Positions 12,043-20,052 of a stretch of 32,157 nt of DNA are shown here, piece by piece. How positions within the stretch are numbered: position 1 is the first letter of the stretch; each line of letters starts with the position of its first letter. Made by a program: the position numbers and the translations under genes. The stretch covers positions 1 through 32,157 of the IMG/VR virus record IMGVR_UViG_3300005466_000055; one strand, given 5' to 3'. The DNA is from a virus. The notes under the pieces are model-generated. The model had not been told where the DNA came from. It ran no database searches and saw nothing but the letters and a program-made list of their open reading frames with translations.

Positions 12043-12752
12043 GCAAGATCAACCTCAACGACATGACCATTTGCAGCGATGACGGCGGCTTCAGCGACAA
12101 ACCGCAAAAAGACTACGGCTATCGATCTGATCTGGTCGATGTTCACTTCAAGAACATCAAGCGCGAGCTGATTCGATTCATTACGAACGCCGAACACATT
12201 CTCGGCTGCGTTGCGTGGCTGACTGATCCAGACATCCTCGATGCGTTGAGTTCGGTGTCGTGTTCAATCTTTGTTCAGAAGGAAGACTTCCTGCGCCCTG
12301 ATGTGGGTAGCGACACTGGATTTAAGAAAGGGCTGCGCGCTGCATACGCACGCCTTAGCAACAAGCATCTAGTCAGGTTCATGGCGCCTGGCGTTCTAAG
12401 CGGAATGTCTTACTGCGGCGATCCTGAGATTGATGCTGTGCGCGTAGTTGGGAATCACAATCGCAGCAAGCATCCTGCATTTCCGAGGATGCATAACAAG
12501 TTCCTTGTGGCGTGCCGAATCGAGGCTGGCCAAAAATTCAACGGAGAATCTGCGCTCAAGGCATATGCCGCGTGGACTGGATCATTCAACTTTACGAAAA
12601 ACGCAGGCATGAGTTTTGAGAATGCCGTCGTTCTTCGTAACCCGGAGATTGCTGCGCAATTCGCAAATGAGTGGAGCCAGATCGGCGCGTTCTCTGAACC
12701 GCTTAATTGGAACAGCGACTGGTGCGCACCAGAGTGGCGGATTGGCTCATGA
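12039..12752 (+). CDS. Phospholipase D-like nuclease-family protein
   Basis: A 237-residue protein from GTG 12039 (GTGA overlap). The central IKRELIRFITNAEHILGCVAWL is the typical start of PLD domains (a strand near an early helix, as in Nuc). The catalytic HKD motif appears as MHNKFLVAC, with Cys where Asp is usual (H-x-K-x4-D). It is followed by WTGSFNFTKNAGMSFENAVV, the G-S-x-N-F-T...N region of PLD nucleases. One motif is present, so a dimer would form the active site. It could be a phage nuclease or a nucleic-acid-binding relative. It is translationally joined to the primase-helicase gene. Confidence 0.72.
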   Translation: MSKINLNDMTICSDDGGFSDKPQKDYGYRSDLVDVHFKNIKRELIRFITNAEHILGCVAWLTDPDILDALSSVSCSIFVQKEDFLRPDVGSDTGFKKGLRAAYARLSNKHLVRFMAPGVLSGMSYCGDPEIDAVRVVGNHNRSKHPAFPRMHNKFLVACRIEAGQKFNGESALKAYAAWTGSFNFTKNAGMSFENAVVLRNPEIAAQFANEWSQIGAFSEPLNWNSDWCAPEWRIGS

Positions 12753-14812
12753 ATGCAGCCGCCTCGGCTGTGCAGCCTCGCAAACAGCAGGCCTTGGCGC
12801 TCGCTGAGGAATACGGCATTCCTGTTTTTCCGTGCGATCACACGCCGGTACTTAAAGAGGGCTTGTGGACGGCGGACAAGTCGCCGTTAGGCGCGTGCGT
12901 GCCGCAAGGCTTTAAGGACGCCACGTGCAATACGGACCTTATTGAAGATTGGTGGACGCGCTATCCGCGAGCACTCATCGGCGTCCCCACTGGGGCGGCT
13001 AGCAAGATATTCGTTATCGACGTTGACCCGGCAGGCGAGGGCTACTACAGCGAGAACCCGGGCCTCTTCGAAGCTGGGCGCATTCACAAGACCAATCGCG
13101 GCTTCCACCTCCTGTATCGCCACCCGGGAGACCTCGGCACGACCGCAAAGAAATGGCATCCGGGAAAAGGCCGCTGCAAGACAGATACTGGCTTTGATAC
13201 CCGTGGCGATGGCGGCTACATCATCTGGTGGCCCGCCGAAGGATTGAACAGCATTGGAGATGTTGAAGACATCGGCCCTGTGCCCGAACTGCTGCTCACG
13301 AGCCTTCGGCAGTACCAAGCCACGCGCAATACAAACCGCGAGCGAGATCCGAACGGCGGCGTTGGCGAGGACAGGTCAGCGGACCTTCTTAAGCGCGTTG
13401 GCAAAGACGTGCGCTCTGGAAAAGCTGACTACGAAATCCTACGCGATCACATCGGACACCCGCACGCAGCGTCACAGGCTGATCCTGGCCGAGCGGTGCA
13501 GCGCGCCATTGATAAGGCGCGCGGTGACTCTGGGCCTCGAGCTGTGCCAGCGAATGGCGCCAGTCAGGAGATTCAGTCCGCGCAAGAGCTATGGAAGTTG
13601 TATGGGTTAGACGCTGGCAAGGGCGCGCCATACGCAACTGCTGACAACGTCGAGCGCGTGCTGTCACGCTCGCCTGAGTTCTCCACCGATGTGATCTGGT
13701 ACGACAGCTTCCGCGAGCGCGTGCTGACCACATGGCAAGTCCCGCAGGGACGCAGCAGCCGTGAGTGGAGCGACGATGATGATGCGTACCTACTGGTTCA
13801 TTTCCAGCGCACCCTATCGTGGCACAACCTAAATCAAACGGCTTTGCAGTCTGGATTGACTGCCTTCCTAAAGAAGCATCGACGCAACCCGCTCACTGAG
13901 TATTTGTCATCCCTCCAGTGGGATGGAGTGGAGCGCCTACCTACCTTCCTTGCGGATGCATATGACGCGCCACAGGACGCCTACCACTCAGCGGTTGGGC
14001 GATGCTGGCTTACATCAATGGTGGCGCGTGCCTTCCGTCCTGGCTGTCAGGTGGACACGATGGTCGTGCTAGAGGGCGCGCAGGGCATCAAGAAGTCTAC
14101 GTCGCTTGAGATTCTAGGTGGCGAGTTCTACACGAGCCTGCCGCGTGGCTTTGGTGACGTTGAGTTCCTGCAGGTGATGGAGGGCTGCTGGCTGGGCGAG
14201 ATCCCTGACATGGCGAGCTTCCGCGGACGCGACCTCGAGCACATCAAGGCATTCATCACGATCCGCGAAGACCGATACCGCCGCAGCTACGGCCGGCGCG
14301 CTATCACGCGCCAGCGCCAGACCGTGTTCGCAGCCACCGACAACAGTGGCGATTGGAACGGCGACGTGACCGGTGCTAGGCGCTTCTGGCCGTTCATCTG
14401 TAAGACCGTGAACATCGACTATCTAAAGACCAATCGCGATCAGTTATTCGCTGAGGCTGTGGTGCGGCTCAACCGTGGCGAGTCCTGGTGGGACGTACCA
14501 ATGGTCGATCAGATCGAGCAAGCAGATCGACGCCGCTTTGGGGATGCATGGGAAGAGCTGATCGAGCGTTACGTTAATGAGATCCCGAAGAGAGATCACG
14601 GGGAGACGTTCTGGGTGCCGCGTCCCGAGCAGCTGCCGGAATTACGCGTCAACGACATCCTTCAGCACGCCCTAGACATACCGCCTGGTAGATGGGACCG
14701 AGGCTCACAAACACGCGTTGCTAAGTGTTTGCAAGCTCTCGGATGGCGTCGAAGCAAGCGCAGAGACGGCGAATCCCGGTATTGGGCGTACGTAAAGCCG
14801 GTGGGGCCCTGA
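12749..14812 (+). CDS. Primase-polymerase / VirE-type helicase replication protein
   Basis: A 687-residue protein that should start phage DNA synthesis. Residues ~10-190 look like an archaeo-eukaryotic primase (prim-pol): EYGIPVFPC, LIGVPTGAASKIFVIDVDP (catalytic D-x-D), GFHLLYRHP, GFDTRGDGGYIIWWPA. A linker region contains a HxxH-type PriCT-like part. Residues ~380-640 are a VirE/superfamily 3-like ATPase: MVVLEGAQGIKKSTSLEIL (Walker A, G-x4-GKS), FTSLP...DVEFLQVMEGCWLGEIPDM (Walker B), then TRQRQTVFAATDN and GARRFWPF (sensor). It lies immediately left of a cluster of iterons, so it probably both melts the origin and primes. Starts at ATG 12749 (ATGA overlap). Confidence 0.9.
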   Translation: MNAAASAVQPRKQQALALAEEYGIPVFPCDHTPVLKEGLWTADKSPLGACVPQGFKDATCNTDLIEDWWTRYPRALIGVPTGAASKIFVIDVDPAGEGYYSENPGLFEAGRIHKTNRGFHLLYRHPGDLGTTAKKWHPGKGRCKTDTGFDTRGDGGYIIWWPAEGLNSIGDVEDIGPVPELLLTSLRQYQATRNTNRERDPNGGVGEDRSADLLKRVGKDVRSGKADYEILRDHIGHPHAASQADPGRAVQRAIDKARGDSGPRAVPANGASQEIQSAQELWKLYGLDAGKGAPYATADNVERVLSRSPEFSTDVIWYDSFRERVLTTWQVPQGRSSREWSDDDDAYLLVHFQRTLSWHNLNQTALQSGLTAFLKKHRRNPLTEYLSSLQWDGVERLPTFLADAYDAPQDAYHSAVGRCWLTSMVARAFRPGCQVDTMVVLEGAQGIKKSTSLEILGGEFYTSLPRGFGDVEFLQVMEGCWLGEIPDMASFRGRDLEHIKAFITIREDRYRRSYGRRAITRQRQTVFAATDNSGDWNGDVTGARRFWPFICKTVNIDYLKTNRDQLFAEAVVRLNRGESWWDVPMVDQIEQADRRRFGDAWEELIERYVNEIPKRDHGETFWVPRPEQLPELRVNDILQHALDIPPGRWDRGSQTRVAKCLQALGWRRSKRRDGESRYWAYVKPVGP

Positions 14813-15041
14813 AATGTTGGTCCCAAACTCATGTCGCAAATCGCGAATTCAGGCGCCCGAATTGGCCGGTCCCATTCGGACCCATCAAAAAACACGTTTC
14901 CAAAGACTCAATAGAAATGCAGTAGGAGGCCTCTAATGTCTCTAATAACTTTCGACTTAGATAGGACCAATGGGACCAATGGGACCAAAGGCAAATCAGG
15001 GCCGGAAAATAGCTGGTCCCAACCTCTGGCGGTTGGTCCCA
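14693..15041. other. ori: Candidate replication origin with TTGGTCCCA iterons
   Basis: Copies or close variants of TTGGTCCCA/TGGGACCAA occur at 14693, 14817-14825, 14866-14874, 14962-14970, 14971-14979, 14980-14988, 15013-15021 and 15033-15041. Three are in tandem without spacer, on one strand, with the others opposed. CCGAAT/ATTCGG (14857-14862, 14874-14879) brackets one copy. The cluster starts at the 3' end of the primase-helicase gene, the expected place for initiator-binding sites. The interval includes a small gene (14936-15085). Confidence 0.6.
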
Positions 15042-15085
15042 TCTGCGCGCTCCCCCACCCCCAGGAGGGCGGTCATGGGCGGTAA
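14936..15085 (+). CDS. Small protein encoded across the iterons, 49 residues
   Basis: AGGAGG lies 6 bases before the ATG, the best ribosome binding site in the region. The iterons give the repeated residues RTNGTNGTKG. The rest is low-complexity and Pro/Gly-rich. Overlap with the next gene is 11 bases. It may be real, or a coding frame that merely serves to initiate translation into the next gene. Confidence 0.45.
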   Translation: MSLITFDLDRTNGTNGTKGKSGPENSWSQPLAVGPICALPHPQEGGHGR

Positions 15086-15320
15086 CACACGCAGCGAATG
15101 GCAGCCGATAGCCACGGCGCCGAGGGATGGGACGCGCTTCAAAGGGTGGGCAGGGCTCCTTGCGCAGCCCACTTGGTACGGCAAGACAGCGCACGTACCG
15201 CTGTACGGTTGGTGCTATCTCGCCGATCCGTCTGATGTCGAGTCGTGCGATCTGTGGTCACCCACCCACTGGCAGCCCCTACCCGCCCCGCCCACCGAGC
15301 AGCAGGAGGGGGAGAGGTGA
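15075..15320 (+). CDS. DUF551-like protein, 81 residues
   Basis: The N-terminus EWQPIATAPRDGTRFKGW matches the W-Q-P-I-x-T-A-P-x-D-G-T signature of DUF551, a small-domain family found in phages and of unknown function. The ATG at 15075 follows a repeat-type ribosome binding region (CCCCCAGGAGGGCGGTC). The 3' end reads TEQQEGER, again derived from that repeat type, and its stop shares GTGA with the next gene. Confidence 0.75.
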   Translation: MGGNTRSEWQPIATAPRDGTRFKGWAGLLAQPTWYGKTAHVPLYGWCYLADPSDVESCDLWSPTHWQPLPAPPTEQQEGER

Positions 15321-15760
15321 GCACAGACATCAAGCTAAATGGCGACCGATGCCGATGTGAGGAATGCGGAGAGCTGTTTAACAGCACTTACGCCTTCGAC
15401 AAGCATAGACGAGGGGCCTACACCGATCGCCGCTGTTTGACGGGTGCAGCCATGTCAGGCGAGGGGTTTACGAAGAACTCCCGCGGTTACTGGATGACGC
15501 CACGCAAGAACGCCATGGTTCACAGGAAGGGCGAGCACGCCAAATCCCTGTCGCAGGAAGACGAGATCAAGCTGGTTGAGTGGTACGAGAGCTACGAGCA
15601 GGTCGGAACCATCCGCGCCAAGGCACGCGAGATCGGCATCAGTGCGCACACGCTCTACGACTCGATCCGTCGCGTGAGAGGTGGCGATACGCGCAACACG
15701 AGGATGAAGTTAGGCCTGGTTGCACAAACGTTGGAGGAAGAGAAAGACAAAACAGGCTGA
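15317..15760 (+). CDS. Phage C2H2-like zinc finger plus HTH protein
   Basis: A 147-residue protein. Residues ~13-40 hold CEECGELF...AFDKHRRG...RCLT, a finger of the C-x2-C...H-x3-6-C type seen in phage proteins. The C-terminal part (SQEDEIKLVEWYESYEQVG, AREIGISAHTLYDSIRRVR) looks like a helix-turn-helix with A-x-E-I-G-I-S-x-x-T. It could be a regulator or a homing-type factor. GTG at 15317 shares GTGA with the gene upstream. Confidence 0.6.
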   Translation: MSTDIKLNGDRCRCEECGELFNSTYAFDKHRRGAYTDRRCLTGAAMSGEGFTKNSRGYWMTPRKNAMVHRKGEHAKSLSQEDEIKLVEWYESYEQVGTIRAKAREIGISAHTLYDSIRRVRGGDTRNTRMKLGLVAQTLEEEKDKTG

Positions 15761-15805
15761 AGGTGTTGTACATAGACAGCGCTCAATGGTGGAGCCCATC
15801 AGCGC

Positions 15806-16153
15806 TTGAAGGTCACAATCACTTCGGATCTGCCTCGCAGCCGTGTCAACGAGCGCTCAGCCTGTTCGTTCGTCGCGCAGTACTACACCGACTCGTGGGT
15901 GCTGACGCCGCCTGGCGCTGCTCGCTACCGCATCGATAGCCTCGACACATGCGCTGAGATCGTGGGCTGGACGACGCTTACGCCAGCCACGCAGAACATC
16001 ATCAAGGTCACGGGCGCACAGAACGCAATTCTCTGCAGCTCACTGCCCGAAGAGCGCAGACAGATCACGGTCGAGGCCACGTTCGATCTGCCGAATACGC
16101 AGTACTCATCGACCCACACGTGGTTCATCAAGAACTTGGTGGGGCAGAGCTAA
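15806..16153 (+). CDS. Hypothetical beta-rich protein before the terminase genes, 115 residues
   Basis: Probably starts at TTG 15806, with GGAG 11 bases upstream; no ATG or GTG is available. The sequence KVTITSDLPRSRVNERS, ARYRIDSLDTCAEIVGWTTL, QITVEATFDLPN is beta-rich, resembling small Ig-like or head-accessory proteins of phages. It lies between the early genes and TerS. No family confirmed. Confidence 0.55.
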   Translation: MKVTITSDLPRSRVNERSACSFVAQYYTDSWVLTPPGAARYRIDSLDTCAEIVGWTTLTPATQNIIKVTGAQNAILCSSLPEERRQITVEATFDLPNTQYSSTHTWFIKNLVGQS

Positions 16154-16188
16154 GTGCGCAACGCCTCGCACAAAGGGCGCTGAGAGCA

Positions 16189-16461
16189 ATGGCGTTCCAA
16201 CCTGGCCAATCAGGCAATCCAGGCGGTCGCTCGAAAGAGAGCGCGCGCATCAAGGCGTTGGCTGCGTCGAAGTGCGAATCGGCCATCAAGAAACTGGCCG
16301 ACATCATGGAAACCTCGCTCGACGAGAAGAACGTGATAGCGGCTTCGAACGCGTTGCTTGATCGTGGCATCGGCAAGCCCTCGCAGACCGTGATTCACAA
16401 CGGCGACGAAGAGGGCGGCCCTGTCCAGGTCGCGAAGATCGAGCTGGTCAACCTCACATGA
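16189..16461 (+). CDS. DUF5681 protein, candidate terminase small subunit
   Basis: A 90-residue protein beginning FQPGQSGNPGGR, the signature of DUF5681, which is usually encoded directly before a terminase large subunit. The following helical part (ESAIKKLADIMETSLDEKN) and the NALLDRGIGKPSQ motif are typical. It probably recognises phage DNA and hands it to TerL. Two short joined genes separate it from terL by only 55 bases. Small-subunit function is inferred from family context. Confidence 0.75.
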   Translation: MAFQPGQSGNPGGRSKESARIKALAASKCESAIKKLADIMETSLDEKNVIAASNALLDRGIGKPSQTVIHNGDEEGGPVQVAKIELVNLT

Positions 16462-16520
16462 AGCGCGCCAAGTGGTACGTGCCGTATGTTGTCGCAGCCT
16501 TGCTGTGGTTCACGCTGTGA
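16458..16520 (+). CDS. 20-residue hydrophobic peptide between DUF5681 gene and terL
   Basis: MKRAKWYVPYVVAALLWFTL: a basic start, then a single hydrophobic stretch. Both ends are overlaps: ATGA with the DUF5681 gene and GTGA with terL. It may be a membrane micropeptide, or a coupling frame that carries ribosomes from the small-subunit gene to terL. Confidence 0.4.
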   Translation: MKRAKWYVPYVVAALLWFTL

Positions 16521-17845
16521 GCGGCGACGCCGTACAAGTCGCGCTCCCGCCCAAGCTCAAGCCGCTATTCATCGGCCCTGCTGACGTTCGCGCATCGTAC
16601 GGTGGTCGCGGTTCAGGCAAGACGCGCAGCTTCGCAAAAATGTGCGCAGTGCGCGGCTACATGTTCGGCGCGCAAGGGATCAGCGGCATCATCCTCTGCG
16701 CGCGTCAGTTCATGAACTCGCTTGACGATAGCTCGCTCGAGGAAGTCAAGCGCGCGATCGAAGACGAGCCGTTCCTGGCTGAATATTACGACGTCGGCGA
16801 GAAGTACATTCGCTCACGCGATGGGCGCATAAGCTTCGCATTCGCTGGGCTTGATCGCTCCATCGCAAGCATCAAGTCCAAGGGACGCATCCTGCTCTGC
16901 TGGGTTGATGAGGCCGAGCCTGTTACTGAGGATGCGTGGAACACGCTTGAGCCTACGCTGCGTGAAGAAGGCACAGACTGGAACGCAGAGCTGTGGGTGA
17001 CGTGGAACCCACGCAGGAAGAACGCTGCGTGCGAATCGCGGTATCGCAACTCCAAAGACCCGTTGGTGCGCTCTGTCGAGCTGAACTGGCGTGATAACCC
17101 GAAGTTCCCCGAGTTGTTAGAGCGCAAGCGTCGGCGCGACCTCGAATCGAACGCTGATCAGTACGAGCACATCTGGGAGGGCGCGTATGTCTCCATCGCA
17201 GCCGGCGCCTACTACGCATCCGCCCTTACCAAAGCTCGAGCCGAGCACCGCATCGGCAACGTCGCAGCAGACCCACTCCTCACACACCGAGCGTTTTTCG
17301 ATATTGGTGGCACGGGCGCTAAGGCTGATGCCGTTGCCATTTGGGTACTGCAGTTTGTGGGGAGGGAGATCCGCGCGCTAAACCACTACGAAGCCGTAGG
17401 GCAGCCGCTAGCTACTCACTTGAACTGGCTGCGCGCCAACGGCTACGACGAGAAGAACACGCAGGTGTGGCTCCCGCATGACGGTGACACGAATGACAAG
17501 GTTTATGACGTGTCGTATGCGTCGGCGATCAAGGCCGCAGGCTACGACGTCACCGTCGTGCCTAATCAGGGCAAGGGCGCTGCTGCTGCGCGAGTCGAGG
17601 CTGGGCGTCGTCACTTCCCTGCATTCTGGTTCAACGAGGCTACGACCTCAGCGGGACTGGAGGCCCTAGGCTGGTATCACGAGAAGAAGGACGAGAAACG
17701 CGGCATTGGCTTAGGCCCTGAACACGACTGGTCATCCCATAGCGCTGATGCCTTCGGCCTTGCATGCGTGAGCGCAGAGCAGATCTGGGCAGAGCGTAAA
17801 CCCGATCCAGGCGGCTTCTACGCTGCGATGAGGCGTAGAGCCTGA
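16517..17845 (+). CDS. terL: Terminase large subunit
   Basis: A 442-residue DNA-packaging motor. Walker A is GGRGSGKT (residues ~28-35), Walker B ILLCWVDEAE (~130), coupling-type motif LWVTWNPRRKN (~164). The nuclease domain shows FFDIGGTGAKADAVAIW (Asp), PHDGD (Asp) and DWSSHSADAFG (Asp). The pattern is that of PBSX-type terminases. GTG 16517 gives the GTGA overlap; the longer frame upstream would only add a non-conserved tail. With the small subunit it cuts concatemers and drives DNA into the prohead through the portal encoded next. Confidence 0.95.
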   Translation: MSGDAVQVALPPKLKPLFIGPADVRASYGGRGSGKTRSFAKMCAVRGYMFGAQGISGIILCARQFMNSLDDSSLEEVKRAIEDEPFLAEYYDVGEKYIRSRDGRISFAFAGLDRSIASIKSKGRILLCWVDEAEPVTEDAWNTLEPTLREEGTDWNAELWVTWNPRRKNAACESRYRNSKDPLVRSVELNWRDNPKFPELLERKRRRDLESNADQYEHIWEGAYVSIAAGAYYASALTKARAEHRIGNVAADPLLTHRAFFDIGGTGAKADAVAIWVLQFVGREIRALNHYEAVGQPLATHLNWLRANGYDEKNTQVWLPHDGDTNDKVYDVSYASAIKAAGYDVTVVPNQGKGAAAARVEAGRRHFPAFWFNEATTSAGLEALGWYHEKKDEKRGIGLGPEHDWSSHSADAFGLACVSAEQIWAERKPDPGGFYAAMRRRA

Positions 17846-20052
17846 TGGCCGCGAAGAAGAAAACCGAAGACGCCAAGGCGCTGCTGCTCGAGGCGCGCAC
17901 GCGCTACCAGCAGTGCGTGCAGTTCGAGGATGCGAATCGCCGGCACTACCGTGAGGACATGCGCTTCATCCACGTGCCTGGCGAGCAGTGGGATGCGACG
18001 TCTAAGTCTGAGCGCGGCAAAGACCGGCCGATGTACGAGTTCAACCACACGCGCGTGACGGCCAAGAACGTCATCAACGAGATGCGCGCGAACCGGCCGA
18101 CAGCAAAGTTCCGCGCGACCGAGGACAGCGACAAGCCGATCGCCGAGGCCCGCGAGGGCATTGCCAAGAACATCTGCAGTCAGTCGGATTTCGATTCCAT
18201 CCGCGACTACGCAGCCGAGCATCAGGTCGGTGGCGGCTTCGCTGCGTGGCGCGTGGATACGAAGTACGTGTCGGACGACTCGTTCGATCAGGACATCGTG
18301 CTCGCGCCGTTCCACGACCCACTGTGCGTCTATGCGGATTATGCGTGCCAGGACCCGTTGAAGCGCGATGCAAACTATTGGTTCATCGCGACGCAGATCA
18401 CGCGTGCTGCCTACGAGCAGAAGTACGGCAACAAGGAAGTGGTCGAGTTCACGCGCGATGAGACCGTTGACCTCGATGAGGTGAACGAGGACGAGCGCGT
18501 CTGGGTGGCGGAGTACTGGAAGAAGGTCCCGCAAGAGCGCCACCTGTGCCAGCTCTCGGACGGCACGGTCATCGACAAGCTCGATGAGAAGAACGCCATC
18601 CCTGATGGCGTGACGGTCGTCAACGAGCGCAGATTCATGGGCACGAAGATCGTGCAGTACGTGATCTCCGACGTGTCGATCCTCGAGGGGCCGAACGACT
18701 GGGCGGGTAGCGACTTCCCGTTCGTGATCATCTACGGCGACTACGTCGTGGTTGAGGGCAAGCCGCAGTGGTGCGGTGTTGCGCGGTACATGAAGGACCC
18801 GCAGCGCGCTCACAACTGGGCGATGACGAGCGTGTTCGAGTCGATTGCCAAGGCTGGCGAGGAGTTCACGTGGGTCACGGCCAAACAGGCCGAGAACCAG
18901 GCACAGCACTGGGCTGATGCGGACCGCAAGAACTTGAAGTACCGGCTGTACAACGCAGACCCGCAGTCAGGTGGCCCGCCGCAGCGCTCTGGCGAGCCGC
19001 AGGTGCCGGTTGCGCTGATCCAGGCGGCGCAGATGTCAACGGATGAGATGAAAGCATCCTCCGGCATCTTCGATGCGTCGATCGGCAACCAGTCGAACGA
19101 GACGAGTGGCCGCGCGATTGCGAACCGCGCAGCGCAGGGTCGGATCGCGACATTCAACTTCCAGGACAACATGCTGAAAGGTGTCCGTCGCACCTACGAG
19201 ATCCTGAACAACCTGATCCCGAAGATCTACGACACGCGTCGCTCGATCCGCATTCTGGGCGAGGACGGCACTGAGAAGTTCGTGCAGATCAACGATGGGG
19301 TGAACGACCTCAACCGCGGTAAGTACGACCTCACGATCACGGCCGGCCCCTCGTTCGCTACGCAGCGTATGGAGGCGGCAGAGGCGTACGTGGGCTTGGC
19401 GCAAGGCAATCCGCAGGTGATGGCATCGGCGGGTGATCTGATCTTCAAGTCGATGGACCTGCCGTTCAGTGATCAGATCGCAGAGCGCTTGCGCCTGACG
19501 CTCCCGCCGCCGATTCAAGCTGCGATCAACAAGGACAAGCCGATCCCGCCCGAGGCGCAGGCCGCACTCATGCAAGCCGAACAGGCGATGCAGCAGGTGC
19601 AGATGCAGGGTCAGATGGTCCAGCAGGCAGCCGAAGAGGCGCAGCAGCAGAAGGGCGAGGCCGACAAGGCTGTGAACGATGTGAAGCTGCAAGTGGCGCA
19701 GCTGAAGATCCAGGAAGCGCACCTCGCAGTCGATGTCGCGAACTTCAAGGCACTCGTTGCGCAAGAGCAGGCAAAGGCCGCTCAGGCAAGCGCTGGCAAA
19801 GACAGCGAGGTAGAGAAGGCAACGCTCACCGCTCAGTTGCAGGAAGCGTTGGGCGCGATCCAGCAGGACGCATCCGCTCTGTTCCAGCAGTACGCATCCC
19901 AGCTCGCGCAGATGCATGGCCAGGCTCTAGCTACCGCGCAGCCTCAGGTCGTCGTTGCGAATCAGCCGAAGCGTAAGCGCGCAGTATCCCGCCGTGTGAA
20001 CGGCGAACTCCATACCGAAATCGTCGAGATACCGGAAGAGGCGCTTCAGTGA
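17845..20052 (+). CDS. P22-type portal protein
   Basis: A 735-residue protein of the P22 portal family (gp1-like): the N-terminal part has YRED...HVPGEQWD, the central part NETSGRAIANRAAQGRIATFNFQDNM (split here: SNETSGRAIANRAAQGRIAT and FNFQDNM), followed by KGVRRTYEILNNLI, the P22 portal clip and stem region. The ring of portal subunits forms the DNA gate. The last ~200 residues are Gln/Ala-rich coiled coil (MQQVQMQGQMVQQAAEEAQQ), the barrel-like C-terminus. ATG 17845 forms TGATG with terL. The length agrees with P22 gp1 (about 725 residues). Confidence 0.93.
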   Translation: MAAKKKTEDAKALLLEARTRYQQCVQFEDANRRHYREDMRFIHVPGEQWDATSKSERGKDRPMYEFNHTRVTAKNVINEMRANRPTAKFRATEDSDKPIAEAREGIAKNICSQSDFDSIRDYAAEHQVGGGFAAWRVDTKYVSDDSFDQDIVLAPFHDPLCVYADYACQDPLKRDANYWFIATQITRAAYEQKYGNKEVVEFTRDETVDLDEVNEDERVWVAEYWKKVPQERHLCQLSDGTVIDKLDEKNAIPDGVTVVNERRFMGTKIVQYVISDVSILEGPNDWAGSDFPFVIIYGDYVVVEGKPQWCGVARYMKDPQRAHNWAMTSVFESIAKAGEEFTWVTAKQAENQAQHWADADRKNLKYRLYNADPQSGGPPQRSGEPQVPVALIQAAQMSTDEMKASSGIFDASIGNQSNETSGRAIANRAAQGRIATFNFQDNMLKGVRRTYEILNNLIPKIYDTRRSIRILGEDGTEKFVQINDGVNDLNRGKYDLTITAGPSFATQRMEAAEAYVGLAQGNPQVMASAGDLIFKSMDLPFSDQIAERLRLTLPPPIQAAINKDKPIPPEAQAALMQAEQAMQQVQMQGQMVQQAAEEAQQQKGEADKAVNDVKLQVAQLKIQEAHLAVDVANFKALVAQEQAKAAQASAGKDSEVEKATLTAQLQEALGAIQQDASALFQQYASQLAQMHGQALATAQPQVVVANQPKRKRAVSRRVNGELHTEIVEIPEEALQ

